Shown: positions 1-11,420 of the stretch, piece by piece | Layout: each line of letters begins with the position of its first letter | Position numbering within the stretch: position 1 is the stretch's first letter | NCBI RefSeq assembly: GCF_021869535.1 | Contig: NW_026262593.1 | Coordinates: forward strand, 72,606,822-72,670,821 | Reading direction: 5' to 3' | DNA: 64,000 nt | Source of the DNA: Mytilus californianus | Taxonomy: Eukaryota > Mollusca > Bivalvia > Mytilida > Mytilidae | Position numbers and translations under genes: made by a program | The notes under the pieces: model-generated | Told to the model about the DNA's origin: nothing | Databases searched by the model: none | Seen by the model: the letters and a program-made list of their open reading frames with translations, nothing else

Positions 1-636
1 CTTCGCCAAATCCTTTTGATTTCAAATGAGATTTAGAAATCATAGTCAATTTACTATGCTTTGCAAAGTACTTTGTGGCATTTTCTGCCGATACATTTTG
101 GCAACTCTCATAAGATCTCGCTGCATCGATTGTACTATCAATTTTTTCCATTACAGACATCGCTTCCTTAAAACGTCCGTTTACTTCTTTATACACAATA
201 GGGATACCATTAAATGCTTCACTTTTAGGTGATAACTTCTCCATTTTGTGAACTTCAGCAACTATAACTGCATTACACGAGCAAAAAAAAATGTCATCTG
301 ACGTATTTTGTGTACTACAGCTACATTTAAAACCTGGCCAAATATCATAGTACTGTATGATTGAGACTGTCATTGCATACCGCTTGCAAATTTCCCATGC
401 AATAGCTTTTGCACATTTTGGTTTTCCATTTTCCATTGCTAGACGCAATACTTTCTGTAAGGTATACGTATCATCGAAAAGATTCTTAAAATTAGCTAAG
501 ATATAACGACACACCATACTTTCATCTAATAGGATACTGTTTTCGAACTCTGTGTTCATGTCTGTTTGTTTTGATCCTTCTTTATGAAATGAGAGTAGTT
601 TTTGAAAGGCTTTCGTAGCTTTGAGTTGTGGCTTAT
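1..636 (-). CDS. Exon 6 (partial) of the DZIP3-like HEPN gene; unrecognised C-terminal part
   Basis: An open frame of 211 complete codons plus a split codon runs from 636 down to the window edge and continues beyond it. A stop (TGA) in this frame lies at 652-650. A good 3' splice acceptor (TTATTTGTAG, AG at 638-637) sits just inside that stop, so this is read as an internal exon. It begins in phase 1, which matches the donor phase of exon 5. It would encode residues 342-552. The protein is lysine- and alpha-helix-rich, with internal methionines and a pair of Cys-Ser-Cys motifs 12 residues apart (WPGFKCSC and FFCSCN), perhaps metal-binding. I recognise no domain. Codon use and length support real coding; assignment to the HEPN gene rests on phase and strand only. 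It could instead belong to a neighbouring gene. Confidence 0.6.
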
Positions 637-696
637 CTACAAATAAGACTCATACACTTTAAAGAATACTAGATGAGAACCGTATTATAATTTTAA

Positions 697-2000
697 ATGA
701 AATGCTCTACAAAGCGCAGTTTGATACGACAGCAGAGGTCGAACTCCGGAAGGTGGTTGCAAGTATGGACAAAATATTTAAGCTCTGAAATTGGGATTGT
801 GATTAAATATTTTACACAGTATGATTGTGGTCTAACTTGGAAATTGGAAATTAACCTGTTATGTTCCAAATCTAAATACATGGTTAGATTCAGCATGCAC
901 ACAATCCCAAATAATTCAATTTTGTTATGAAACAAACTTTAGTTTGTGACCCTTTGGACCTCAATGTACACCAGTTTGATAACGGACCCCAAAATCCAAA
1001 TTCCTAAAACACAGTTAGAGACAGCCTTTCAAAGAATCCCTTATATTCAATTTTATTTTTTTAATTCAAACAAAGTTCAATTTCGAACCCTGATTTACAC
1101 CAACCGGAAAAAACTTGGCCCAATATCAAAAAACTAAATAGAAGTTTAGATTCAGCATAGCAAAGAACCCCAAGAATTGAATTTTGTTCAAATAAACAAA
1201 AGTTGAATCTTGGATTCTTAAGACCTTAATGAGGATCAATTCGAAAACTGAGCCCAAATTAAAAATCTAAAATACACAGTTATAGTCAAAGAACGCCAAA
1301 AATTGATTTTTTTTGTTAAAATCAAACAAAGTTTAATTTAAATTCCTTTGGACTTCTATTTAGACCAATTTAAAAACGGGTCCCACAATTGAAAATCTAA
1401 ATACACAGTTAGTTTTTGGCATATCAAAGAATCCCAGTAATTAAATTTTTGATGAAGTCAAGCGAAGTTGAACTTTGTAAAATATTGACCTAAATATGGA
1501 CCACTTAAATAATAGGGCCAAAAATCCAAAATTTAAATACACGGTTAGATTCAGCATATTAAAGAATTCCAAGAATTTTTAGAATTATAAACACCATTGA
1601 AATTGGTCAAGAAAATATCAATTTATACAAAAGTTTTAGATAAAAGTATCAAATTGACCTAAACGGTTAGGGCCATAACCCAAACAATCAATCACAACCT
1701 TCCTTTCTTGGTATGGAACCTTGTGGTACAATTTCATAGAGTTACATAGACGTATATTCAAGTTATTGTCCGGAAACTAGATATTTTTTGTTTGTTTGTG
1801 GACCCCTAATTCCTAAACTGTTCGGGCCATAATCACAGAGTGAATTCCAAACTTTGTTTTGTTATATTGGACCTTGCAATACAATTTCATAGAGATCCAT
1901 ACACTTATACTTAAGTTATTGTTTAGAAACAAAATGTCTTCAGACGAGGCCAACGACGATGACGTGGACGACGACACCGTTATACCAAAATACGTCTGCA
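697..2000 (+). repeat. Composite A/B modular tandem repeat, copy 1
   Basis: Degenerate tandem units of about 110-130 bp (module A) carry the recurring phrases AAATCTAAATACA, TTAGATTCAGCATATCAAAG, AAATCAAACAAAGTT and TTTGGACCTCAATGTGGACC. Near 1580 they give way to a linker (TTGAAATTGGTCAAG) and then to module B units of about 150-170 bp (TATGGAACCTTGTGGTACAA, ATAGAGATCCATACACTTAT, CTCAAGTTATTGTC). The array ends near 2000 in an acidic GAC-rich tail (AAATGTCTTCAGACGAGG). Short ORFs here are by-products of the repeat. Confidence 0.85.
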
Positions 2001-2574
2001 AAGTATACTTTGCGGTAGTATAAAAAGGGATTAAGCTTCATGTCAACAATAAAATTCTAGTATTTAATCATTCCGTTCACCAACAAAAGTTGTCCTCTAG
2101 TTCACAATATCTAGGAAGCAGATCAAACCATGTAACTGACATTGACCAATAAACCATGAAACTGAGTTCAAAGATAGACGAAATCTGTGAGACACACATG
2201 AACATCTTACATTCAATACATACACAAAATATTTTTGAACCATTGCATATAGTATCTGAGATAATGACTTGATAACGGAAACTTAACCTTGACTACTTAT
2301 CATTTAAATGAGGTCATAGTCAGTGAATCCTGTTAAAAGATCATGTAGAAATTACAAGGATCCCGAATAGTTATCCTATCACTCATTAGTGAGAAATACA
2401 CTAAAGTAGTTTTTCTAAACAGTCGCTGTAACGTGAAAAAGAGGACCATGAACATATGACAGAAGAAACTTCCCAACATGAGGCGCTAACACACAAGGTA
2501 TGCACCATTCAAGTTCTTTACTTTCTGAAATTCAAAGTTTTATTCAAATAGTAGACAGTGTGGGCGTCACCGCC

Positions 2575-3720
2575 GTCGAATTAGCATCCAATGCATTTGC
2601 ATTCGGTAGTTTCGGTCGACGCGAGACAAATCAGGCTCAACTGAGGTACCCCGAAAGAGATGGTAATGTATGCGCCTCTATAGGCATTCCTCATTAATAA
2701 CGATTACTACATGAATACCGAATAAGAAAACACTGACAATAACAGACAATATGCGCAAAGTGTTGTTGAGTGTGCAATCTTAAACTTTATTTATTTCCAA
2801 ATTGCCTGTTGATTTTTGCTAAATTGTGCTTTGAATATATGCCATTTTGTGTTTCTTTGATACATATGGCGTGGCTCTGTACTTATACATCCCGTCATTA
2901 TGTTATTGTGCTATTGTAAATTTTTGTATTCTTGTCTTTCATTTTTGCTAATGTGCTTTGTTTATATGCCTTTTCGTGCTTCTTTGTTACATATTTGTTT
3001 GTTTTATAGTGATTAAGATTAGAATACAATGTTGACTGCTGTACCCTTATTTTTGTCATTTTTACCTATTATGTCTGTTTGTTTTGTTCACACATCGTTA
3101 TCAATATAATGGAATTTGATGCGACTGTCATACAAGTGAGAGGTTTAGCTAGCTATAAAACCAGGTTTAATCCACCATTTTCTACATATGAAAATGCCTG
3201 TACCAAGTCAGAAATATGACAGTTTTTATCCATTCGTTTGATGTGTTTGAGCTTTTGATTTTGCCATTTGATTTCGGACTTTCCGTTTTGATTTTTCCTC
3301 GGAGTTCAGTATTTTTGTGATTTTACTTTTTTGATTTAGAACGAAACACATGATAGCTTTACATATACATATACAACTTTTAGTGATAAATATTAAGTAT
3401 TTAGGAAATTTAAATATCAGTTTGCCTAAGAATACCTTTTGCTGCATTTTTGTAAAATCTCTTGGAACTAGGAAGATCACGGGGTACATCACAATCTATC
3501 ACATGACCATCACATTCGATTACAGCTGTCAACAAAACCCCTTAAATTAAAATAAAAAAACATTTCAAATATTGATAAAATGTCCATAACAAATGCATAT
3601 GCTGATTCATAACACTTGTTAAAATGAAATAAAACGTTTTGTCAAATGTTCTAATTTTTCCTTTGCGCCATCGGAATCATTAATTTGATATATATAATAA
3701 AAACATTAACGATATAGTAT
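2575..3720 (+). repeat. Duplicated GSFGRR module, copy 1 (interrupted by an insertion)
   Basis: Positions 2575-2815 and 3331-3720 match 5936-6550 closely, but here the module is split by a 515-bp insertion. The left part contains a short open frame with the phrases AFGSFGRR and AQLRYPER. In the other copy most differences within these phrases are synonymous. It lies directly downstream of A/B array 1, as copy 2 does of array 2, so a larger A/B-plus-module unit was duplicated. Whether the peptide was ever part of a gene is unknown. Confidence 0.75.
2816..3330 (+). mobile_element. Retroposon insertion (3' part of a Penelope-like element family) with 7-bp target duplication
   Basis: The insertion is flanked by TTGATTT on both sides (2809-2815 and 3331-3337), while the undisturbed copy at about 6166-6175 has the site once. 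Its 3' half carries the tail seen repeatedly in the window: GACTGTCATACAAGTGAGAG, TTAGCTAGCTATAAAACC, TGTACCAAGTCAG, TTTGATTTTGCCATTTGATT. Relatives lie at 24985, 27790, 28240 and, on the minus strand, 51500-51870. The last of these shares the 5' part from about 3010 on. The family link to Penelope-like elements comes from 28015-28470, where RT-like sequence runs directly into this tail. Confidence 0.8.
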
Positions 3721-4269
3721 GGAACGCCGTGACTGTCTTATAGTGTAAACATCCAATGTGTGTTTAGTCGCTTTGTTTTTACGTCCTGTCATTTCTTCTT
3801 CATGTTATGTGTAAGTACCTTTATTTCCTGACACTGCATCTCTGTATAATGTCAAATTAATTATTTGTTTTGTCAAACAATTGTATTATATATCGTTGCT
3901 ATTATTTGTTATGTGCAATAGGCATTACATTATGTTGTAACTACTGTATATTCTATGAATACCTCTAAACTTTATGATCAATCATCTTTCACCTTTCACA
4001 TTTCCTCTATGTTGTGTCTATTCTTCCTTTAAGTTAGTCAGTTAATAATTTCGTCATGTCTCAAATGTGATTGTTATGTTGAATGTTCTTAACGTTTTGT
4101 TTTGATGCATCTTTGTTCTATGAAAACCTCATGATATAATATTTCAATGGCTTTATGTTGTGTTTATATATATATATCTTCTGTGAAAAATAAAATACAT
4201 CATGGTATAGCTTATTTGTGTTTTGCCAAACCATTGACATTTTATGTTAACATTCAAGATATCATGTGA

Positions 4270-4965
4270 ATCTACTAGTACGTTATGTACAAACATGTAT
4301 TACATTATATGCAAACACCTAATACGTTATGAGCAAATGCCTTTTACATTATGTGCCAACACATATTACGTTATGAGCAAATACCTATTACATTATAGGC
4401 AAACACCTAATACGTTATGAGAAAATGCCTTTTACATTATGTGCCAACACATATTACGTTATGAGCAAAAACCTATTCCATTATGTGCAAACACCTAATA
4501 CGTTATGAGCAAATGCCTTTTACATTATGTGCCAACACATATTACGTTATGAGCAAATACCTATTACATTATGTGCAAACACCTAATACGTTATGAGAAA
4601 ATGCCTTTTACATTATGTGCCAACACATATTACGTTATGAGCAAATACCTATTACATTATGTGCAAACACCTAATACGTTATGAGCAAATGCCTTTTACA
4701 TTATGTGCCAACACATATTACGTTATGAGCAAATACCTATTAGATTATGTGCAAACACCTATTACGTTATGTGCAAACACCTTTTACATTATGTGCAAAC
4801 ACCTACTACATTATGTGCAAACACTTATTACGTTATGTGCAAACACCTATTACATTATGTGCAAACACTTATTACGTTACGTGCAAACACCTATTACGTT
4901 AGACATGTTAGAGGCAAACACCTGTTACGTTATGTGCAAACACCTATTATGTTATGATAAACGCC
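4270..4965 (+). repeat. 22-bp satellite with an 88-bp higher-order repeat
   Basis: The basic unit is TACGTTATGTGCAAACACCT plus two bases (22 bp). From 4316 to 4755 four diverged monomers recur as an 88-bp block: the phrase CACCTAATACGTTATGAG starts at 4316, 4404, 4492, 4580 and 4668, exactly 88 bp apart. From 4756 to about 4965 the array is simple monomers. The 107- and 84-residue open frames across it are by-products of a period that is not a multiple of 3 but lacks stops. Confidence 0.95.
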
Positions 4966-5099
4966 TTTATAACACAGATTAAAACAAAACGCATCAATGA
5001 TGTATACGTTAAAGGAAATCAAAAGAATGTAATATTATTAAAATCAAAATCCATCTGCATTTCTTTATGGAGAATTAAAAATTGGACATTTACCTTTTA

Positions 5100-5901
5100 T
5101 GGTCCAATATCCAAAATCTAAATACATGGTTAGATTCAGCAAACAAAGAAACCCAATTCATTGTTTGATGAAATCAAACAAAGTATTATTTTGACCCTTT
5201 GGACCTCAATGTGCACCAAACTGATAACGGGGTCCAAAATCAGAAATCCAAATACATTGTTAAATTCAAAATATCATAGAATAGCATAAATTTAGTCTTT
5301 GACTAAATCAAACAAAGCTTAATTTTGGACCTTCATTTGGACCGACTTGAAAAATGGGCCCAAAATCAAAAATGTACATATATATTTAGAATCCGCATAT
5401 CAAAGAATCCCTTGTAATGTTTTTTGTTAAAATCAAACTAAGTTTAATTTTGGACCCTTTTGACCTTAATGTGGACCAATTTAAAAACCAGGCCAAAATC
5501 AAAAATCTTAACCCACAGTTAGACTCAGCATATCAACGAACCCCAAGATTTAATTTTTTGATGAAATCAAACAAAGTTAAAGTTTGTACTACTTGGACCT
5601 CAATGTGGACCAATACTTTTATTTCTGAATGGTTTGGCCAGTAACTCCTAAAATCAATCCACACTTTTCTTTTGAAGTAAAGAACCTTGTTGTACAATTT
5701 CATAGAGATCCATACAATTATACACAAGTTTTGTCCTGAAACATGTAAAATGGTTGCTGTTGGTGAATTTTGGTCCCTGATTCCTAAACAGTTGAAACAA
5801 TAACCCCGAAAATCAATCCCAACCTGACTTTTGTAGTAGGGAACCTAGTGGTACAATTTCATAGAGATCCATGCATTTATTCTGGAAACCAAATGTCTTT
5901 A

Positions 5902-5933
<32 letters not shown>

Positions 5934-5935
5934 TA
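5100..5935 (+). repeat. Composite A/B modular tandem repeat, copy 2
   Basis: Same modules in the same order as 697-2000: A units to about 5625, B units from about 5640, and a terminal AAATGTCTTTAGACGACGAC. Here the acidic tail has expanded into a pure (GAC)n microsatellite at about 5904-5933. The GSFGRR module follows at once. Confidence 0.85.
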
Positions 5936-6550
5936 ACAATGTCGGATTAGCATCCATACCTCCTGCATTCGGTAGTTTTGGTCGACGCAAGACACAACTT
6001 GCTCAACTGAGGTACCCAGAGAGAGAAGGTAATGTATGCGGCACTTAAGGCATCCGTCATTGATAACTATTACTATACGAATACCGAATAAAACAAACAC
6101 TGACAACATCCTCAAATTGTTGTTGACCATGCAATCTGATACTTAAGTATTTCCAAAGTACCTGTTGATTCAGAACAAAACATATAATAGTTTATAACAG
6201 TACATATACAACTTTTGGTGATAACTATCAAGTATTTATGCAATTCAAATATCACTATGATTAAGTATACCTTTTGCTGCATTTTTGTAAAATCTCTTGG
6301 AACTAGGGATATCACGGGGCACATCACAATCTATCACACAACCATCACATTCAATTACAGCTGTCAACAAAACCCCTTAAATTAAAATAAAAACCATTTT
6401 AAATATTAATAAAATGTCCATAATAAATGTATATGCTGATTCATAACACTTTTGTTAAAATGAAGTAAACGTTTTGTCAAATGTTCTATTTTTTCCTTTC
6501 CACCATAGGAATCATTAGTTTGATAAAAATAATAATAACATTAACGATAC
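5936..6550 (+). repeat. Duplicated GSFGRR module, copy 2 (uninterrupted)
   Basis: This is the homologue of 2575-3720 without the retroposon. The short frame again has AFGSFGRR and AQLRYPER. The downstream part shares TTTGCTGCATTTTTGTAAAA, GGAACTAGG, CAATCTATCACA and ACAGCTGTCAACAAAACCCC with copy 1. Confidence 0.75.
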
Positions 6551-7199
6551 AAATTTTTGCTTTAACCTTGAATGTCTCTTCAGTGATGCTCGATGCCAAC
6601 ATAATTAAAAATCTCAGAAATTTAAGAGTTTCTAAACTAATAAAATGCTCCGATGGGCACGGCTTAATACGACCAATGAGTTCGAACAATGAACAGTTTG
6701 GACAAGTATGGACACTACATTTAAGATTGGTACAGCTCTGACTTTTGATTATGATTAAATATTTAACACAGCATAGATGTTTGAATGAATATGATAAAAA
6801 AAAATGAGGAATGGTCAAATATCCAAAACAAAATGCACGGCTACATTCAAAATGTTCAAGTACACTAGGAATTTAATTTATTGATTTTTAAATTGACAAT
6901 GTTAGCGTAGTTTTTAAAGGGTGATCGCTTCATAAAAAAATAAAAAGAAAAACACCTTCCACGAAGTTCTGCCAAATATTCAGACGGGAAAAAAAATTAA
7001 AAAACAGTTTCATCATTAATACAATGTCTAAACAAATCTATGAAACTTACCTTTTATTTTAAATCTTTCAAAATATCTAATAATGAACAGTAAATTTTAG
7101 ACTATATTTATACATAATTTCCAAAATTAGAATTTGATGCTATATATATATATATATATCTAATTATATCTAATTATAAATCTACTAGCAATTTCTATT

Positions 7200-7950
7200 G
7201 AATTTGGATTGTGATTAAATATTCAGTATAGCATGCATCTCTGACAAACAAAGAATGTGGTGTAAAAACTTAAAAAATTGAAATTGGACATCTACCTATT
7301 ATCATGATTATGATCCAATATCTAAAATCCAAATAATGGTTAAATTCAGCATACAAGGAATTGATTTATAGATAAAATCAAACAAAGTTTTATTTTAAAC
7401 CCTTTGGACTCCAACATGCACCAAATTTGATAACGGGGCCCAACATCCAAATTACAAATACATGGTTAGATTCAGCATATCAAAGAACCCGATAATTTTA
7501 ATTTTTGTTTAAATCAAACAAAGCTTAATAATGGGACCTGGATTTGGCCCAACTTGTTACTGAACCAAAAATAAAAAAGTAAAAAGATGTTTAGATGCAG
7601 CATATCAAGGAACCCCTGAAAATCATTTTTTGTTAAAATCAAACTAAGTGTAAGTTTGGACACTTTAGACCTTTGTGTGGACCAATTAAAAACAAATCAG
7701 TCCAAAATTCAAAATCTAAATACACGGTTAGAAGTTTAATTTTGTAACCTTTTGACCTCAATATAGACTTATATAAACAAAGGGCCCAAATACCAAAATC
7801 TAAGTGGTCGTTTAGATTCAGCATATCAAATAATCCAAACAATCAAGATTTTGAATTTAACCCCTTCGAAATTGGTAAAAAATAAGCAATTTATACAAAG
7901 TAATAGAAAAGTTATTTTGACACCTTTTTCCAAAACGGTCAAGGCATATT
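7200..7950 (+). repeat. Composite A/B modular tandem repeat, copy 3
   Basis: A units run from about 7200 to 7840 and are followed by the start of the linker and B module (AAATTGGTAAAAAATAAGC, GACACCTTTTTCC). The array stops near 7945, where the minus-strand coding sequence of exon 5 begins. The last repeat bases appear to supply the exon 5 splice donor. Confidence 0.8.
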
Positions 7951-8139
7951 TCTCTTTTTCCTTCTCGTCAAACGAATCGAGACCACTGGACACAATTTCT
8001 TTATCTTCATTTATGTCGCCGTCTGCCGGAAAATATGCAGACGTTAACAAACTAGACGGCTTTAAACTTCTTACTTTCGCTTGAGAAACTAATGGAGAAA
8101 ACAGCCCAGAACCATGCAGATCTTCTTCCGACGAAGAAT
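7924..8139 (-). CDS. Exon 5 of the DZIP3-like HEPN gene (3' end uncertain)
   Basis: A strong acceptor (CTCTTGTTTTCCAG, AG at 8141-8140) opens in phase 1, joining the G left by exon 4 to AT to give Asp269. The exon encodes residues 270-340: a Ser/Glu-rich start (DSSSEEDLHG), then basic and acidic stretches ending near EKEKYALTVLEK. The proposed donor is AAAAAG|GTGTCA at 7923-7922; it is weak and lies in module B of the A/B repeat. It leaves phase 1, which fits exon 6. An internal AAA|GTAAGA near 8070 is a stronger donor sequence but leaves phase 0. No domain is recognised; the charged composition suggests a linker. Confidence 0.6.
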
Positions 8140-8295
8140 CTGGAAAACAAGAGTTACCAGTAGTGTACAAAGTATAATAATTAATTTGCTTTACATTTGT
8201 TGTATCGAATGGCATTATAACAGCTTCATAAAGGTTGAGAGAAAGAACCTTCATTTCTTCTATCAACATCCAACTGTATAGATATCAGCATGTAT

Positions 8296-8350
8296 CTAAG
8301 GTCGGGTTGTTGTCTCTTTGACACATTCCCCATTTCCATTCTCAATTTTA
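8296..8350 (+). mobile_element. 5'-truncated retroposon 3' end
   Basis: The phrases GGTCGGGTTGTTGTCTCTTT and CCATTTCCATTCTCAATTTTA are identical to the right end of the elements at 40905-41450 and 63728-63898. Only about 55 bp remain. Confidence 0.75.
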
Positions 8351-8515
8351 CAACACAATGCATACAGTATTAACAAACATAGATGCAAACCAAACCATAA
8401 ATAAAACATGTTTAACCAACCAGTAAACTAATTCAAATGATAAGGGAATATAACATTTACCTGAAGTAGACAAATTTTGTATATCAACCAATCAAAGGAG
8501 ATTTAACAGGTACAA

Positions 8516-8944
8516 ACAGGTAAGGAGTAAAGTCGAAAGTATCCGATATTGAATTAGGAATTTTCAGTTAATTAAAGATTTAACAATATAACTCCTTCAA
8601 AATTGGTCAAGAAATAAGCGATTGATACAAAATAATAGAACAGTTGTTTTTTTGTGTCTTTTTCCTAAACTGCTAAATCAGTAACCCCCAAAAATCAATC
8701 CCGACCTTTCTTTTTCAATGGATGTTTATAACATTGTACCATAAGTATTCATACCATGAAAGAAAGGTCAGGATTGATTTAGGGGGTTATTGCCTTGACA
8801 GTTTGGGAAAAACGAACAAAAAACAACTTTTCAAATTGCTTTGTATAAATTGCGTATTTCTGGACCAATTTCGAAAGAGTTAAATTGATAAATCTTTAAT
8901 TAATTACAAATTCCTAATGCAATCTCCTATTACTCCTTACCTGT
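8516..8944. repeat. Long foldback (inverted repeat) of the B module
   Basis: Two arms of about 200 bp face each other: CAGGTAAGGAGTAA at 8518 and its complement TTACTCCTTACCTG ending near 8943. Inside are the linker, AAAATTGGTCAAGAAATAAG, and module B phrases (CAATCCCGACCTTTCTTT on the left, AAAGAAAGGTCAGGATTG on the right), with a short spacer near 8720-8750. It is a head-to-head version of the dispersed A/B repeat. Confidence 0.8.
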
Positions 8945-9264
8945 GAGTAAGGCTATTGCTCTTATTCCAAAACTTTTATTGTTTCTATCGGTAAAAATAA
9001 AAAAGGTTCGATCAAGCCATAGTTAATAATGCCACTGAATGTTTGGAATTTTAAATTTCCGCTCAAACCTTTCTGATAAATGATGATTAGCAGTACAATT
9101 GCAGTTCCATTGTTGTCTGGTTTTTGACATGTATATTTCTATCCATCTAAAAACAGTTCAAAAATTCACACAAAATACAACCAAATTAGCTAGATTGAGA
9201 AGTAGAATAACGCCTAATAATGGAAGAAACAGCGTCGATGATGTTTCGGAAAGAATTGTCAGCT

Positions 9265-9490
9265 TGAAGCTCCACGTGTAGGGCAGAAACCGCTCACTCT
9301 TCTGGGGCACCACATACCCTCCCTGGTTTTATTTGGGGTCCGTGTTGCTCAGTTATGTTTTCTATGTTGTGTTTTCTATACTGTTAATTGTCTTTTGGTC
9401 CTTTTCATTTTGTACCAAGGCGTTCTCAGTTTATTTTCGACTTGTGATTTTAAATGTCCCTTTGGTATCTTTCGCTTCTTTTTTTCCAAT
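9265..9490 (+). mobile_element. Penelope-type 3' tail, degraded
   Basis: The phrases TCCGTGTTGCTCAGTTATGT, TTTTCTATGTTGTGTTTTCT, CAGTTTATTTTCGACTTGTG and TTTGGTATCTTTCGCTTC match the region downstream of the RT at 57505-57715 and the fragment at 54885-55085. No coding part is present. Confidence 0.7.
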
Positions 9491-10607
9491 ATTTACTATT
9501 TGCAGTCGGCATGTTTCTATTGAAATTAAATATCAATTGATAAAAATAACACAAAACTATTCATTACAATATAAATATCGCATAATAAAACACTAGTAGT
9601 TGATGTTACAAAAAAGCTGTAGTTGTTATGAAATGATATCGTTTAATGCCATATTAATACGAATCCGAATAGCTTAAATATATCACACAAATGCTAGTTT
9701 GTACGAGAAACACGGTGCAGTCCATTTGCCATGGTGTATTCCAAAAATTAATACTAAGATGTATAACAATACAATTGCAATTCAAAGTTAAATTTGGTGA
9801 TTTATCTATTAAACGTTGTTTGATAATAAAAAAAAAATTATTTACCAGTTGTACCAATTATCAGAAATCGATATAAGTGCACTTGTTGCTGCTGTTTTTT
9901 ATAAATTGTTTATATCATTCAGATCACATGTCAAATCAAGATCTATCGCTTGATCGTCACTTTCAATTGCTGCTGTAAAAAAGCTTGTTATATTTGTTAG
10001 ATATTTAAATGCAATTATTGTTCTTATTAGTAGATTGTAATACATTACGTTCCAGAACAGATTAAACAGCATATTTTTATGGGGTATGGTTTTATATTAT
10101 AGTTTATAGCTTTTTGAAAATAGAAACCAAAAAAATGTACAAATAGCCAAAAATGTGAGGTTTCCATTCTTGAGCGCGGTTTGCCATGTACATTTCTTTT
10201 CTTGTTTTTTTTTGTTTTTGTTTTCATTATAGTAAATAAAGCCTGTATTTTGTCGCGTTCTATTACTGCAATAAATAATCACTGGGAGGACCAAAGCTGC
10301 TTATATAGTTTTGTTTTTTTTTCATCAAGCAGCGTTTGAAGATATTTTAGTTTGATATATTAATGTTAAATCTTTTTTAATTCCTTTTTGTATGTAGCAT
10401 CGGTTTTAGCATTCAAATATTGTTTATTCAAACAATAAACAATATTCCTAACACCATAACATGCATCGTATTATATATAGAATAGAGAAAAGAAACGAGG
10501 AATGTGCCAAAGAAACTACAACAGTTTTTTTCTACCTTTGATCGTTTAATTTCATCAGGAAGTATACACAAGTTTAAATGAAAATATTTGAAAATAGGTA
10601 ATCATAC

Positions 10608-10817
10608 CATTCAATATCTTCTGGTGGTCCAGATTTGATATCTTTCTACTAGGCGGACCAATCAGAATTTGAGGTGAAGGCGATGAAATTGATAAATCAA
10701 GTAATTCTTTGTATGGGAACACCGTTTGACTATCTTTAACTTTTCCTTCATGTTGAAAACTTGTCAACCGCTCTAAAGATGGAACTGTAGCAGATAATGC
10801 CGGTTGTTTGTCAACTC
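10608..10817 (-). CDS. Exon 4 of the DZIP3-like HEPN gene
   Basis: This 210-bp open exon runs from an acceptor (TTATATTTTAAAG, AG at 10819-10818) to a donor (TTGAATG|GTATGA, GT at 10607-10606). Both ends are phase 1, and both junctions restore frame: exon 3 ends with G and GA completes Gly199; the final G joins exon 5. It encodes residues 200-268, starting VDKQPALSATVPSLERL and rich in Ser, Pro and Lys (LSISSPSPQILIGPPSRK). No domain is recognised; it probably forms a flexible linker after the HEPN domain. Support comes from splice sites, phase, coding-like composition and strand. Confidence 0.75.
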
Positions 10818-11219
10818 CTTTAAAATATAAATAAGGGTTTCAGATACAAATTATGTATTGATATGGATAATTATCGAAAACATAACAGAACTTTTTAAAG
10901 CATAAGTATTTCAGACGGACTTCAAATATACTCAACAACACAAATAACGTAGCATTTCTTGCCATATAAATGCAGTTAGGTAATTTCATGTTTTTGCCAA
11001 AATCAATTGTAAAATTCTAGTATATTTTAAACATAACTTGACATTAACCAACGAGTCTCTAAAGAAATATACATTTTCGTGGCGACTATCTGGTTTTTAT
11101 CCAAGTACCAAAAAGTCTGAGATGAGTCATAAAAAAAATTAACATCAAAAAGAAAAATCACAAAAAAAACATTACACGAAGAACTCATAGCCTCATTTAT
11201 CTGGTTACTTGAACAAAGT

Positions 11220-11420
11220 CAAAGTCAAAGGGCGGTACACAATATATAGGCCAAACAGGGCGGGATTTTGTTATACAAACAAGGGAATCTATAGCGCTTC
11301 CTATGACCTATTCAAAAGTGATATTCAAAAGTAATTCACTAACGTTTATGAAAGTGCAATCACAATATCAAATTTCCAACCACTCGAAACGATCCAGAAA
11401 CAACAAGGCAATGCGCATAA
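11220..11420 (+). pseudogene. Possible GIY-YIG endonuclease remnant of a retroelement
   Basis: One forward frame near 11246 reads YIGQTGRDFVIQTRESIA, which resembles the start of GIY-YIG domains of Penelope-like elements. The rest is not alignable by eye and no RT is nearby. It is a weak call. Confidence 0.3.

Larger units (their letters stand above)
637..7923 (-). other. Predicted intron 5, filled with repeats
   Basis: This stretch separates exons 5 and 6. It holds two A/B composite repeat arrays and most of a third, a duplicated GSFGRR module interrupted by a retroposon tail, and the 22-bp satellite. Stretches 3720-4270 and 6550-7190 are AT-rich and show nothing I can name, apart from a (TA)n run at 7141-7160. 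An additional small exon cannot be excluded. Confidence 0.5.
8140..10607 (-). other. Predicted intron 4
   Basis: It holds a retroposon end (8296-8350), a foldback of the B module (8516-8944) and a Penelope-type 3' tail (9265-9490). Stretch 9500-10600 is AT-rich with only short open frames, and I see nothing in it beyond a small imperfect palindrome near 10420-10440. Confidence 0.5.

Noticed and set aside
4659..4982. 107-residue plus-strand open frame
   Set aside because: It is the 22-bp satellite read through; the peptide repeats with the array and has no other support.
7851..8084. 77-residue plus-strand frame
   Set aside because: It is the antisense shadow of exon 5 and the adjoining A/B repeat.
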